Assembly: GCF_001280005.1 (NCBI RefSeq)
Contig: NZ_LGDW01000453.1
Coordinates: 1 to 47,685, forward strand
Direction of reading: 5' to 3'
DNA: 47,685 bases
Source of the DNA: Streptomyces sp. NRRL WC-3618
Lineage (GTDB): Bacteria > Actinomycetota > Actinomycetes > Streptomycetales > Streptomycetaceae
The notes beneath the pieces were generated by a model, which had not been told where the DNA came from, did no database searches, and was given only the letters and a program-made list of their open reading frames with translations. Positions 6,859 through 14,834 of this stretch are shown in pieces. A program made the position numbers and the translations under genes. The stretch's first letter is position 1. The number at the start of each line of letters is the position of its first letter.

Positions 6859-9228
6859 ATGAAACAAGTCGCCGCCGCGGTGATCATCGATGCCCGAGGC
6901 ATGGTGACGGGATGGAGCGAGGGCGCCCGGCGGCTGACAGGACACACGGCCGAGGACATCGTGGGCCGCCCGGCCGCCGGACTCCTCGCCGAGGATCTGC
7001 CACCGGCGGCGATGACCGAGCTGACCGGAGTGGTCGCCCTGCGCCACCGGGACGGCCACCGCGTCGAACTCGCCGTCAGCGCGTGCCCCGTCCTGGGCGA
7101 GGACGGCGCCTCCCGGGGATTCGTCGTCACCTCCCTCCCCGACCCGCCGGTACCGGAGCCGCAGGCCGCCGCGCAGGGGCCCACCTCGCTGGAACGGGCC
7201 ATCCGGCAGGCCTCCGTACCGATGTCGGCCTTCGACCTGAACCAGCGCTACACCTGGCTGAACGAAGCCGTCTGTGACCTGATGGGCGCGACGGAACAGG
7301 CCCTGCTCGGGCAGTTCTACGGGGATACGAACGTCGTGCCCGACGACCGGATCAGCGAGGGACTCCTGCTTCACCTGCGGGAGGTCGCCCGTACCGGCAC
7401 GGCCGTGCGCTACGAGATCTTCGGCAAGGACGCGACCGACGGCCGCGCCTACGCGTGGAGCTTCGATATGTGGCCGGTGCGTGACGATCTGGGCGCCGTC
7501 ACCTCGGTGGGTATCGCCGGGTTCGACAGCAGCGACCAGCACTGGTCGCGACGCAGGCTCGCCCTGCTCAACGAGGCGGCGGCCGCCATCGGGACCACCC
7601 TCGACGTCGTGCGCACCGCCGAGGAACTCGTCGAACTGGTCGTGCCCCGGTTCGCCGATTTCGTCAGCGTCGACCTGCTCGACTGGGTGCTCGGTTCGGA
7701 CGAACCCCAGGCGACCCCGGCCGAGGAGGTCGTCCTGCACCGCGTGGCCCACGGCTCCGTCACCGAGGGCACGCCGGAGGCTGTCGTTCCGCTGGGGGCG
7801 AAGGACACCTACCTGCCGTTCACCGCGCCCGTGCGGGCGATGGTGGAGGGCCGGGCGCTGATGGGGCGGGTCGGCGAGCGGGCGTTCGACGAGTGGGTGG
7901 CGGAGCGCAACGCCCGCGAGCCCGTCGGCCGCCCGTATCGCAAGGGTGTCCACTCCATGGTCACCGTGCCGCTGCGGGCGCGCGGCACCATCCTGGGCGT
8001 CGCGGTCTTCCTGCGCATCACACGCCCGGACCCCTACACCGAGGACGACGTCGCCCTCGCCGAGGAACTGGCCAGCCGCGCCGCCGTCTGTGTCGACAAC
8101 GCCCGCCGCTTCGCCCGTGAGCGCACGACCGCGCTGGCCCTCCAGCACAGCCTGCTGCCCCGGGGGCTGCCCGGTCAGGCGGCCGTCGAGGTCGCCCACC
8201 GCTATCTGCCCTGCGGATCGGTGGCCGGCATCGGCGGCGACTGGTTCGACGTCATCCCGCTGTCCGGCAGCCGGGTCGCTCTCTGCGTCGGCGACGTCGT
8301 GGGCCACGGAATCCAGTCCTCCGCGACCATGGGCCGGCTCCGTACGGCCGTACGCACCCTCGCGGACGTCGATCTGCCGCCGGACGAGCTCCTCACACAC
8401 CTCGACGACCTGGTCACCCATCTGGCCGACGAGGAGGACGGCGCGGATGTCGCCGAACTGGGTGCCACCTGCCTCTACGCCGTCTACGACCCGGTCTCGC
8501 GCCTGCTGACCCTCGCCTCCGCCGGACACCCGCCGCCGGCCGTCGTACCGCCCGGCGGTGTCGCCGAGCTGATCGAGGTGTCGGCGGGACCGCCGCTCGG
8601 CGTCGGTGGCCTGCCCTTCGAGGCGACCGAGCGGAAACTGCCCGAGGGCTCGCTCCTCGCCCTCTACACGGACGGGCTGATCGAGGACCGCGACCGGGAC
8701 ATCGACCACGCCACCTCCGAGCTGTGCCGCGCGCTGAACCTGCCCGGCGCCTCGCTCGACGCCGTGTGCGACGCCGTCCTCAAGGCTGTACTGCCCGAAC
8801 AGCCCGGCGACGACGTGGCGCTGCTGCTCGCCCGTACGCACGCGCTCGGGGTCGGCCAGGTGGCCACCTGGGACGTCCCGCCGGACCCCGCGCACGTGGC
8901 GGTCGCCCGTCAGGCGGCCACCGAACAACTGGCCGCCTGGGGGCTGGACGAGGAGGCCTTCGTCATCGAACTCGTCGTCAGCGAGCTGGTCACCAACGCC
9001 ATCCGGTACGGCGAGCCGCCCATCCAGCTCCGGCTGATCCGCGACCGGGCCCTCATCGTCGAGGTCTCCGACGGCAGTTCGACGTCACCGCACCTGCGCC
9101 GGGCGCACGCCTACGACGAGGGCGGCCGTGGCCTGCTGCTCGTCGCCCAGCTCACCCAGCGCTGGGGCAGCCGCCAGACGGGTACCGGCAAGACGATCTG
9201 GGCGGAGCAGCCGCTGCCGGCGGAGTAG
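6859..9228 (+). CDS. PAS-GAF SpoIIE-type serine phosphatase with C-terminal HATPase domain
   Basis: 789-residue signalling protein. Order: PAS domain (about 1-100), second PAS (about 110-230, with MSAFDLNQRYTWLNEAVCDL), GAF (about 240-420), PP2C-like SpoIIE phosphatase (about 428-655, QHSLLPRGLPG linker, GGDWFD, GDVVGHG, YTDGLIE, GDDVALL), and an RsbW-like HATPase (about 665-787, ELVVSELVTNAIRYG N-box, EGGRGLLLVAQL). Such proteins dephosphorylate anti-anti-sigma factors and carry an anti-sigma kinase module, here in one chain. The ATG at 6859 is chosen because the frame upstream to 6760 is not family-like. The SigB-family sigma gene 3 kb away is a plausible but unproven end target. Confidence 0.93.
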   Translation: MKQVAAAVIIDARGMVTGWSEGARRLTGHTAEDIVGRPAAGLLAEDLPPAAMTELTGVVALRHRDGHRVELAVSACPVLGEDGASRGFVVTSLPDPPVPEPQAAAQGPTSLERAIRQASVPMSAFDLNQRYTWLNEAVCDLMGATEQALLGQFYGDTNVVPDDRISEGLLLHLREVARTGTAVRYEIFGKDATDGRAYAWSFDMWPVRDDLGAVTSVGIAGFDSSDQHWSRRRLALLNEAAAAIGTTLDVVRTAEELVELVVPRFADFVSVDLLDWVLGSDEPQATPAEEVVLHRVAHGSVTEGTPEAVVPLGAKDTYLPFTAPVRAMVEGRALMGRVGERAFDEWVAERNAREPVGRPYRKGVHSMVTVPLRARGTILGVAVFLRITRPDPYTEDDVALAEELASRAAVCVDNARRFARERTTALALQHSLLPRGLPGQAAVEVAHRYLPCGSVAGIGGDWFDVIPLSGSRVALCVGDVVGHGIQSSATMGRLRTAVRTLADVDLPPDELLTHLDDLVTHLADEEDGADVAELGATCLYAVYDPVSRLLTLASAGHPPPAVVPPGGVAELIEVSAGPPLGVGGLPFEATERKLPEGSLLALYTDGLIEDRDRDIDHATSELCRALNLPGASLDAVCDAVLKAVLPEQPGDDVALLLARTHALGVGQVATWDVPPDPAHVAVARQAATEQLAAWGLDEEAFVIELVVSELVTNAIRYGEPPIQLRLIRDRALIVEVSDGSSTSPHLRRAHAYDEGGRGLLLVAQLTQRWGSRQTGTGKTIWAEQPLPAE

Positions 9229-9234
9229 GGCCGA

Positions 9235-9269
9235 CCCCGGCCGGGCGCCGGTCGGTCGTCCGGCCGGGG
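9235..9269. terminator. Bidirectional hairpin terminator
   Basis: CCCCGGCCGG / CCGGCCGGGG, a perfect 10-bp stem with a 15-nt loop, between the convergent phosphatase gene (stop 9228) and cupin gene (stop 9287). Confidence 0.6.
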
Positions 9270-9286
9270 GTCCGCTCAGCGGCCGG

Positions 9287-9721
9287 TCACTGGAAGTCGC
9301 ACCCCGGGTTCGGCGCGTCCTCCGCGAAGGGTGAGCCGTGCGGCAGTACGTACAGGACGTCGAGTACGAGGGGTGTGCTGCCGAGGTTCCGGCCGATGTG
9401 GACGTACTCGGCGCCGGCCGGCTCGCTGATGGAGCTGCCCTGCTCATACACGCCGTCGGATTCGCAGGTGGAGTCGAAGTGGCTGAGGGTGCCCTGCTTG
9501 ACGAAGCCGTACAGCGGGCCGTCGTGGTAGTGCCAGCCGGTGGCCTGACCTGCGGGGATCGTGATCTCCCGCAGGGTGTAGTCGGTGTCGCCGATGGTGG
9601 TCTGGGCGAGTATGCGGCCCGAGACTCCGGGCCCGGGCGGCGTGGCGTGCGCCGTGCCGCAGGCGAGGACAGCGGTGACCGCGACGGCCCCGGCGGTGGC
9701 GGTGCGAAGCAGGTTGCGCAT
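9287..9721 (-). CDS. Secreted cupin-domain protein
   Basis: 144-residue protein with a Sec signal peptide (MRNLLRTATAGAVAVTAV...AHA, cleavage near residue 26). A single small cupin barrel follows. The metal-binding motif is seen as GWHYHDGPLYGFVKQGTL in the first half and the second motif around EPAGAEYVHIGRN. Three cysteines lie outside the signal peptide, two of which could form a disulfide. Secreted cupins of this size are common in actinomycetes and have no assigned reaction. It is followed 84 bp upstream on the same strand by the DUF3291 gene, but is probably its own unit. Confidence 0.85.
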   Translation of the reverse strand: MRNLLRTATAGAVAVTAVLACGTAHATPPGPGVSGRILAQTTIGDTDYTLREITIPAGQATGWHYHDGPLYGFVKQGTLSHFDSTCESDGVYEQGSSISEPAGAEYVHIGRNLGSTPLVLDVLYVLPHGSPFAEDAPNPGCDFQ

Positions 9722-9805
9722 GGTGGGGGTCCCCGAGAGCGTGAGTGCTTGACAAGCGGGTCGACGCGATCTTAGAGGGCACGGTGGGCGCGCGGACAGG
9801 TGGGG

Positions 9806-10228
9806 TCACGCGCCGGACGAGGCGCCGTCGGCGTCGGCGCGCTCCTGGGCGGCGAGCCGCTCGCGCGCGTCCGGCCAGTTCACGGGCAGGGCCGATGCCG
9901 GTGTCTCCCAGAAGGTGAACACCGAGTGGCTCAGCGAGGAACGCAGGCCGGTCATGACCGACTTGTGGGGCTCGGTCCGCGCGTAGGTGTAGAGGGCCTC
10001 CTTGTTCTCCCAGGCCGACAGCGTCCAGAACGTGCGCTTCAGCGGCTGGGCGATCAGGGAGGCGCCGTACGCGCCGGGCGCGCTCCGTACCTGCTTCCAC
10101 GTGGCGAGGGACCGCAGGAAGACGCGGGGTACGTCCTTCAGGGAGCGGACTTCCATCCGGGAGGCCATGACGAACGCCGTGGCGTCCTGAGCCGGCTTGT
10201 CGACGGTGGTCCAGGGCAGGGTGGGCAT
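9806..10228 (-). CDS. DUF3291/spheroidene-monooxygenase-like protein
   Basis: 140-residue cytoplasmic protein of the ferredoxin-like dimeric alpha/beta barrel kind, with VMASRMEVRSLKDVPRFL-like N-terminus and FWTLSAWENKEALYTYARTEPH in the middle. This family (DUF3291, related to antibiotic-biosynthesis monooxygenases and heme-degrading folds) is common in Streptomyces; no substrate is known. It is divergent from the MerR regulator gene at 10348, with a 45-bp palindromic element between them. That is the standard layout of a regulator and its target. Confidence 0.8.
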   Translation of the reverse strand: MPTLPWTTVDKPAQDATAFVMASRMEVRSLKDVPRVFLRSLATWKQVRSAPGAYGASLIAQPLKRTFWTLSAWENKEALYTYARTEPHKSVMTGLRSSLSHSVFTFWETPASALPVNWPDARERLAAQERADADGASSGA

Positions 10229-10280
10229 GGCTGCGGCCTTCTGTTGAGAGAACAGGGCGGAACGGAGGCTCGATCCGGAA

Positions 10281-10325
10281 ATTGGATACCTCTACTATCC
10301 ATGTTAGACAGTAACGGTATCCAAT
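10281..10325. promoter_or_regulatory. Palindromic operator in the MerR/DUF3291 divergent promoter
   Basis: Perfect 10-bp inverted repeat ATTGGATACC (10281-10290) and GGTATCCAAT (10316-10325) with a 25-bp spacer. The spacer contains a third TATCC half-site (10296-10300), which pairs with GGATA of the left arm. It sits in the AT-rich centre of the region between the two divergent genes. MerR-family regulators bind such dyads within the promoter. The right arm ends on the ATG at 10324, which argues for the downstream start at 10348. Confidence 0.65.
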
Positions 10326-10347
10326 GACCAGAGCGGAGCCCGACCCG

Positions 10348-10977
10348 ATGCGTATGTCCGAGCTGAGCCGCCGTAGCGGTGTCTCCGTCCCGACGATCAA
10401 GTACTACCTCCGCGAAGGTCTCCTCCCGGTCGGCCGTCAACTGTCGGCGACGCGGGCCGAGTACGACGAGAGCCATCTGCGCGCCCTACGGCTGATCCGG
10501 GCACTGATCGGGGTACGCGGACTGTCCGTCAGCACCACCCGGGAGGTGCTGGGCGCACTGGCCGAAGAGTCGGCCGACGCCCACCGCGTCCTGGGGCTCG
10601 CACTCGGGGCGATCCGGCTGACCGGCGAGGGCGAGGCGGACTCCCCGGAAGCGGCCGAAGTCGACGCGCTGATCGAGGAGTTGGGCTGGAACGTGCACAC
10701 GTCGGCCCCCGCCCGATCCGCCCTGGCCGACACGCTCGCCTCGCTGCGCGGCCTCGGCTCACCGCTGGAGTGGCGGGTGCTCCTGCCGTACGCCCGGCTG
10801 GCGGAGGAGACCGCTGTCCTCGATCTCGATCAACTGGAAGGAATCCAGGACCCGTTGGAGCTCGCCGAGCGTGCACTGCTGCTCACGGTCCTGCTGGAAC
10901 CCGCGCTTCTGGCGCTGCGGCGCATGGCCCAGCAGCACGAGTCGGCCCGGCGGCATGCCGACACGACGGACAACTGA
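10348..10977 (+). CDS. MerR family transcriptional regulator
   Basis: 209 residues from ATG 10348, which has CGGAG 9 nt upstream. An ATG at 10324 in the same frame would add eight residues, but it has no ribosome binding site and overlaps the operator. Residues 1-70 are the MerR winged helix: RMSELSRRSGVSVPTIKYYLREGLLP, then YDESHLRALRLIRALIGVRGLSV. The C-terminal 130 residues are helical and lack a cysteine metal site (no Cys at all), so it senses a small molecule or acts by another route. It most likely controls itself and the divergent DUF3291 gene. Confidence 0.9.
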   Translation: MRMSELSRRSGVSVPTIKYYLREGLLPVGRQLSATRAEYDESHLRALRLIRALIGVRGLSVSTTREVLGALAEESADAHRVLGLALGAIRLTGEGEADSPEAAEVDALIEELGWNVHTSAPARSALADTLASLRGLGSPLEWRVLLPYARLAEETAVLDLDQLEGIQDPLELAERALLLTVLLEPALLALRRMAQQHESARRHADTTDN

Positions 10978-10999
10978 CAAGCCTGGCGGCCAAGTTGGT

Positions 11000-11016
11000 G
11001 CCCGCCCCGAGCGGGC
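11000..11016. terminator. Short hairpin between convergent genes
   Basis: GCCCGC-cccga-GCGGGC, a 6-bp GC stem between the MerR gene and the convergent acyl-CoA dehydrogenase gene. Weak, but the only structure in the 40-bp gap. Confidence 0.3.
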
Positions 11017-11017
11017 G

Positions 11018-12808
11018 TCAGAGTCCGGCGGCGCGCAGGTCGCCGCGCTCGGCGAGCGGGAACTGCCAGTACGAGAACAGCCGGTTCTTTCGGTACAGAT
11101 ACCGCAGCACCCGCATCACGTCGTTGACCACGCCGGCGTCGGTGACAGCCTCGTGAGGGCGCAAGTGCCGTCGTATGCGCTCCATCTGGAGCAGGAGCAG
11201 CGCGCCGCTCGGCAGCGGCTCCTCCAGCGCGGCGGCGGAGTGGACGTGCGTGTGCACGCAGGCCGCGGCGGCGTGCAGGAGGCAGTACTCCTTGGCCAGG
11301 TCGAAGAGCTCGGCTGACTGACCGTACTCGGAGCCCAGCGAGTCCTTGAGCGAGGTGACGCGCTCGCGCAACGAGTCGGCCCCGGCGAGGAGTTGCTCCG
11401 CCGTGGCCGCCGCCCGGGTCAGCCGGTCGCGTTCGTCGGGCTTCGCGTCCGCGGCCAGCCGGCGCAGTTGCACGAGCGCGGCGGGCGCGGCAAGGAGGGC
11501 GTCGTCCCGGCCCAGGTTGTTCAACTGCTGGTCCCAGGGCCGGTAGAGCGGCAGCCGACGGTCGATGCCGAAGAGCACGGCCGCCCGCTCGCCCGCCTCG
11601 TCGAGCAGCCCCTGGTCCGCTGTCGCGGCCGTGGTGAGGAGACCTTCGAGCCGGAGCGCGATGTTCCTGAGGTTCCCGACGGCGTTGCCGTCGGCGAAGG
11701 TGGCGACCGGCAGATCGCGCAGCATCTTCTGGTGGATCGCGTAGTGCGGATGGTCACGGAGATAGAAGCGCGCCCCGAGGACGACGTTGAGCTGGGTGAA
11801 CGTGCGCTCCAGGAGGGTCGGCACGAAGTACTTGACGACGGACGACCACACGCCGGTCTGCTCCGGCACGACCTGTAGCGCTCGCACCGCGCCCAGACTG
11901 ACCGCGTCGGCGACCATCAGATCCGCGAAGCACTCCGTCAACTGGCGGCGGCAGTACGGGGCGTCACTGACGGTGCGGCCGAGGGCCGTTCGTCCCTCGG
12001 TGAAGTCGAGCGTGACCCGCAGTCCGGTGTCCACGGCCGAGAGCGCGATGCCGCTGATGAGGGTGCCGGCCGTCTGCGAGGTCTTCAGCGCGATCTCCAG
12101 ACCCTGGCCCTCGTGGCCGAGCAGGGCGGAGTCCGGCACGAAGACGCGGTCGAGCCGGAAGCCGCTCACGTCGAGCCCGCGCAGTCCGTGCATGCGTTCG
12201 CGCGGCAGGTCGTTCACGGCCCCGGCGGGGGTCTGCCGTTTGTCGAGGACGAAGACGGAGTAGCCGCCCGGTCCGCCCCGGGGATCGGTACGGGCGTAGA
12301 CACCGAGCCCGTCGGCGACACTGCCGTTGCCGACCAACCACTTCTTTCCGGTGAGGAGATAGCCGCCGTCCGTCTTCTCGGCAGTCACCTCGTTGGCCGC
12401 CAGATCACTGTCGTACTGCGGCTCGGACAGGCCCCAGGCGTAACGGTTGCCGCGCCGGATGGAGTCCACCAGCGTCCGCTTCTGCGCATCGGTGCCGGCC
12501 ACCCAGGCCGGCAGGAAACTGAGGCTGGTGATGATGAACGCGGTCGCGGTGGTCGGGTCCCGGCGGGCGATCAGCCGCGTCAGGTTGAAGGCGATCTCCA
12601 TGTCGCCCGCCTTGCCGCCCTGAGCGCGCGGGAGCGAGTAGTCCAGCGCGCCCCAGCGCTGGAGAAGGTGCACGAACTCGTAGGGATGGTCCTCGTGTTC
12701 GTCGTGTTCGAGGACACGGGTGTACGGCATGCGGCTGGTGGGGTCGTGCGGATCACCCAGGTCGCGTTCCAGCCGTCCGGCCAGCTCGGTGAGGTCCGCC
12801 TTCGGCAC
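11018..12808 (-). CDS. Acyl-CoA dehydrogenase family protein, long atypical form
   Basis: 596-residue flavoprotein of the acyl-CoA dehydrogenase fold. Seen in order: N-terminal helices, AWGLSEPQYDSDLAANEVTAEK and LTGKKWLVGNGSVADGLGVYA (middle beta domain, FAD contacts), then the helical C-terminal domain. Ordinary members are about 380-400 residues; here some 200 more residues follow (KDSLGSEYGQSAELFDLAKEY, then a region ending in YRKNRLFSYWQFPLAERGD). The usual C-terminal Y-G-G-x-G-Y plus catalytic Glu is replaced by HQKMLRDLPVATFADGNAVGN, so the reaction is uncertain. The GTG at 12808 has GGGAG 5 nt upstream; a TTG at 12820 is the alternative. The TTA-containing AraC gene lies 209 bp upstream on the same strand. 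Confidence 0.85.
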   Translation of the reverse strand: MPKADLTELAGRLERDLGDPHDPTSRMPYTRVLEHDEHEDHPYEFVHLLQRWGALDYSLPRAQGGKAGDMEIAFNLTRLIARRDPTTATAFIITSLSFLPAWVAGTDAQKRTLVDSIRRGNRYAWGLSEPQYDSDLAANEVTAEKTDGGYLLTGKKWLVGNGSVADGLGVYARTDPRGGPGGYSVFVLDKRQTPAGAVNDLPRERMHGLRGLDVSGFRLDRVFVPDSALLGHEGQGLEIALKTSQTAGTLISGIALSAVDTGLRVTLDFTEGRTALGRTVSDAPYCRRQLTECFADLMVADAVSLGAVRALQVVPEQTGVWSSVVKYFVPTLLERTFTQLNVVLGARFYLRDHPHYAIHQKMLRDLPVATFADGNAVGNLRNIALRLEGLLTTAATADQGLLDEAGERAAVLFGIDRRLPLYRPWDQQLNNLGRDDALLAAPAALVQLRRLAADAKPDERDRLTRAAATAEQLLAGADSLRERVTSLKDSLGSEYGQSAELFDLAKEYCLLHAAAACVHTHVHSAAALEEPLPSGALLLLQMERIRRHLRPHEAVTDAGVVNDVMRVLRYLYRKNRLFSYWQFPLAERGDLRAAGL

Positions 12809-13017
12809 GGGGTCTCCCAACAGTCGGTGATCAGCGGCCTGTTCGGGTGCGCTGTGCGGCGCCAGTTGTTCCAGGTCGGGGCCGCCCCCCCCTCAGGGGT
12901 CGCGTTCGGAGGTGGCCGCCCGAAGCACTGAGGTCACAGTCTTGTCACCCCGGTGAAAACTGGACAACCACTCTTCCGGAGAGTGGAAAGGAAGTTTGGT
13001 TTGCTTCCGCGTCGCCG

Positions 13018-13911
13018 CTAATTCTCCGAACCGGCGCCGCGCCTGAACGCGCCCGGCGTCGTCTTCACCCGTCGTACGAAGAACTTGCCGAAGTTCGTGA
13101 CTTCGGTGAACCCGAGCTGGCGGGCGATGGTGCCCACGGGCAGATCCGTGTGGACCAGCAGGCGCTTCGCCTCCAGAGCGACGCGCGCGTCGATCAGATC
13201 CTTGGTGGAGGTCCCGGCGACGGTGCGGCAGGCCCTGGACAGGGTGCGGGGCGTGCAGTTGAGCGCGGCGGCGTAGTCCTCGACCAGGCGCGTGCTGCGA
13301 TAGCGGGTCTCCAGCTCGCGCCGGAAGCGCAGGAAGAGCTCGCCGTTCTCGGGCGCGGGGCTGTCGCTGAGTGCGAGGTCCCGGTCATGGGTGCGGCATA
13401 TCTGGATGATGTGCAGCAAGGTGACGGTCAGCAGATGCTTGAGGATGTCCTCGCCGAGCCCCTGGTCGGGCCGGTCGAACTCCTCCTGCAGCATGTCCAG
13501 TACCCGTCGGAAGGCAGCCAGGGCGTCGTCGCGGAGCTGCCAGTGGGAGGGGCGCAGGGCGTCGTCGAGTAACCCCATGTGGGCGCGAAGCCGCAGGGGA
13601 AACGTTTCGGTGAACCTGACGATGCGGGCTTCCATGTCCGGCGCGGGTACGAACTGGATCACCTGGTTCGGCCGGATCCACAGCAGGGAGCCCGCCCGGC
13701 ACGGGTAGCGCGTGGAGTCGATCGTGCAGTCGCCGGTGCCCTCGCCGATCAGCATGACCTGGTGGAAGGCGAGCCGGTGCGGAGCGGTGGCCATGGTCAG
13801 GCAGTGCTTCCTGCGCACCTCGCTGAGAGAGGTCATCGCCATGCCGATGCAGGGCCTGCGAGCGGGCGTGAAAGGGACCACAGGGATCGGTAACGTAGCG
13901 AAATCGACCAT
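13018..13911 (-). CDS. AraC family regulator with a TTA (bldA) codon
   Basis: 297 residues. Residues 40-110 form a cupin-like sensing domain (LAFHQVMLIGEGTGDCTIDSTRYPCRAGSLLWIRP). Residues 195-295 hold the double helix-turn-helix, with CTPRTLSRACRTVAGTSTKDLIDARVALEAKRLL and then IARQLGFTEVTNFGKFFVRRVKTTPGAFRR, typical AraC/XylS. Leu114 (in HMGLLDDALR) is encoded by TTA, at 13570-13572 on the plus strand. In Streptomyces TTA codons need the bldA tRNA, which tends to make such genes growth-phase dependent. It is divergent from the IclR gene and lies upstream of the acyl-CoA dehydrogenase gene on the same strand. Confidence 0.92.
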   Translation of the reverse strand: MVDFATLPIPVVPFTPARRPCIGMAMTSLSEVRRKHCLTMATAPHRLAFHQVMLIGEGTGDCTIDSTRYPCRAGSLLWIRPNQVIQFVPAPDMEARIVRFTETFPLRLRAHMGLLDDALRPSHWQLRDDALAAFRRVLDMLQEEFDRPDQGLGEDILKHLLTVTLLHIIQICRTHDRDLALSDSPAPENGELFLRFRRELETRYRSTRLVEDYAAALNCTPRTLSRACRTVAGTSTKDLIDARVALEAKRLLVHTDLPVGTIARQLGFTEVTNFGKFFVRRVKTTPGAFRRGAGSEN

Positions 13912-14045
13912 GAACGTTCCGGAATCGACCTTTCTCGATCTGCTTCAAGTCTCAATGATAGGCGTGGCCGCCTGTCGTTGGATCATGTCCGGCCCATCCA
14001 TGAGTCAGGTTTCGCACGATGCGCAGGTGAAGGGAAGTAAACGGG

Positions 14046-14834
14046 ATGACCACCCCACCCGGCGCCCCCGAGCGCTCGGTTGTCGACCGGACGCTCAGCA
14101 TCCTGGGCGTTTTCGACCGCGACAACCGCACCCTGACGCTGAGCGACATCAGCCGGCGCGCCGGCCTTCCGGTCACCACGGTCCACCGCATCGTCAACAA
14201 GCTCCATGCCTGGGGCGCTCTGGAACGAGGGGAGGAAGGCGGGTACGGCATCGGCCTGAGACTGTGGGAGACGGCGACGCTGGCTCCCCGCTACTCGAGC
14301 CTGGCCGAGATCGCGGAGCCCCACCTCCTGGATCTCCACAGCCAGACCGGCGGCGCGGCGGTCCTCGCCATCCGGGACGGAACGGAAAGCGTCTGCCTGT
14401 CCTTCCTCACCAACGACCTGGGCCTCAAGGCGCGTTGGGGTGACCCCGGCCGCAGGCTGCCGTTGCACGTCACCGCGGCGGGCCTGGTCCTGCTGGCGAA
14501 CGCGGATGTCGTGCTGCAGAACGCGGTGTGCGCCGGTCCCCTGCGCGCCTACGCCGGCGCCACGATCACCGACGGCACCAGTCTGCGAAACGCCCTGAGC
14601 AAGGTACGACGGGAGGGGTACGCGATGGTCGCCGGCACTCTCCGTGAGGGCCGGGGTGCGATCGCGGCCCCCGTGCGCAACGCACGCGGCACGGTGGTGG
14701 CGGCGGTGGGGGTCGTGGGCCCGCTGGACATGCTCCAGCCGTCCCGACTGGCCCCACTGGTCCTGGCCACGGCCGAGGCGCTCTCCCCGCCCGACCGGAC
14801 AGAGGGGCGGTGGATGGCGGGGGCGGGCGCGTAG
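14046..14834 (+). CDS. IclR family transcriptional regulator
   Basis: 262 residues. The N-terminal winged helix (residues 8-70) reads SVVDRTLSILGVFD, then TLSDISRRAGLPVTTVHRIVNKLHAWGALER. The C-terminal effector domain (about 85-250) has the IclR features LHVTAAGLVLLA, VRREGYAMVAGTLREGRGAIAAPVRNARG. The ATG at 14046 follows GAAGGGAAG. It is divergent from the AraC gene (134 bp between) and is followed, after a 678-bp gap, by a TauD-type dioxygenase on the same strand, the most likely target. Confidence 0.92.
   Translation: MTTPPGAPERSVVDRTLSILGVFDRDNRTLTLSDISRRAGLPVTTVHRIVNKLHAWGALERGEEGGYGIGLRLWETATLAPRYSSLAEIAEPHLLDLHSQTGGAAVLAIRDGTESVCLSFLTNDLGLKARWGDPGRRLPLHVTAAGLVLLANADVVLQNAVCAGPLRAYAGATITDGTSLRNALSKVRREGYAMVAGTLREGRGAIAAPVRNARGTVVAAVGVVGPLDMLQPSRLAPLVLATAEALSPPDRTEGRWMAGAGA

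Noticed and set aside
5824..8928. Open frame of about 1030 codons on the minus strand across the SpoIIE-type phosphatase gene
   Set aside because: It lies fully opposite a gene with clear family domains; its translation is rich in Gly, Arg and Val without any domain, as expected from the antisense of high-GC coding DNA.
10324..10347. ATG at 10324 as the MerR start
   Set aside because: No ribosome binding site and overlap with the right arm of the palindromic operator; the ATG at 10348 has CGGAG at good spacing.
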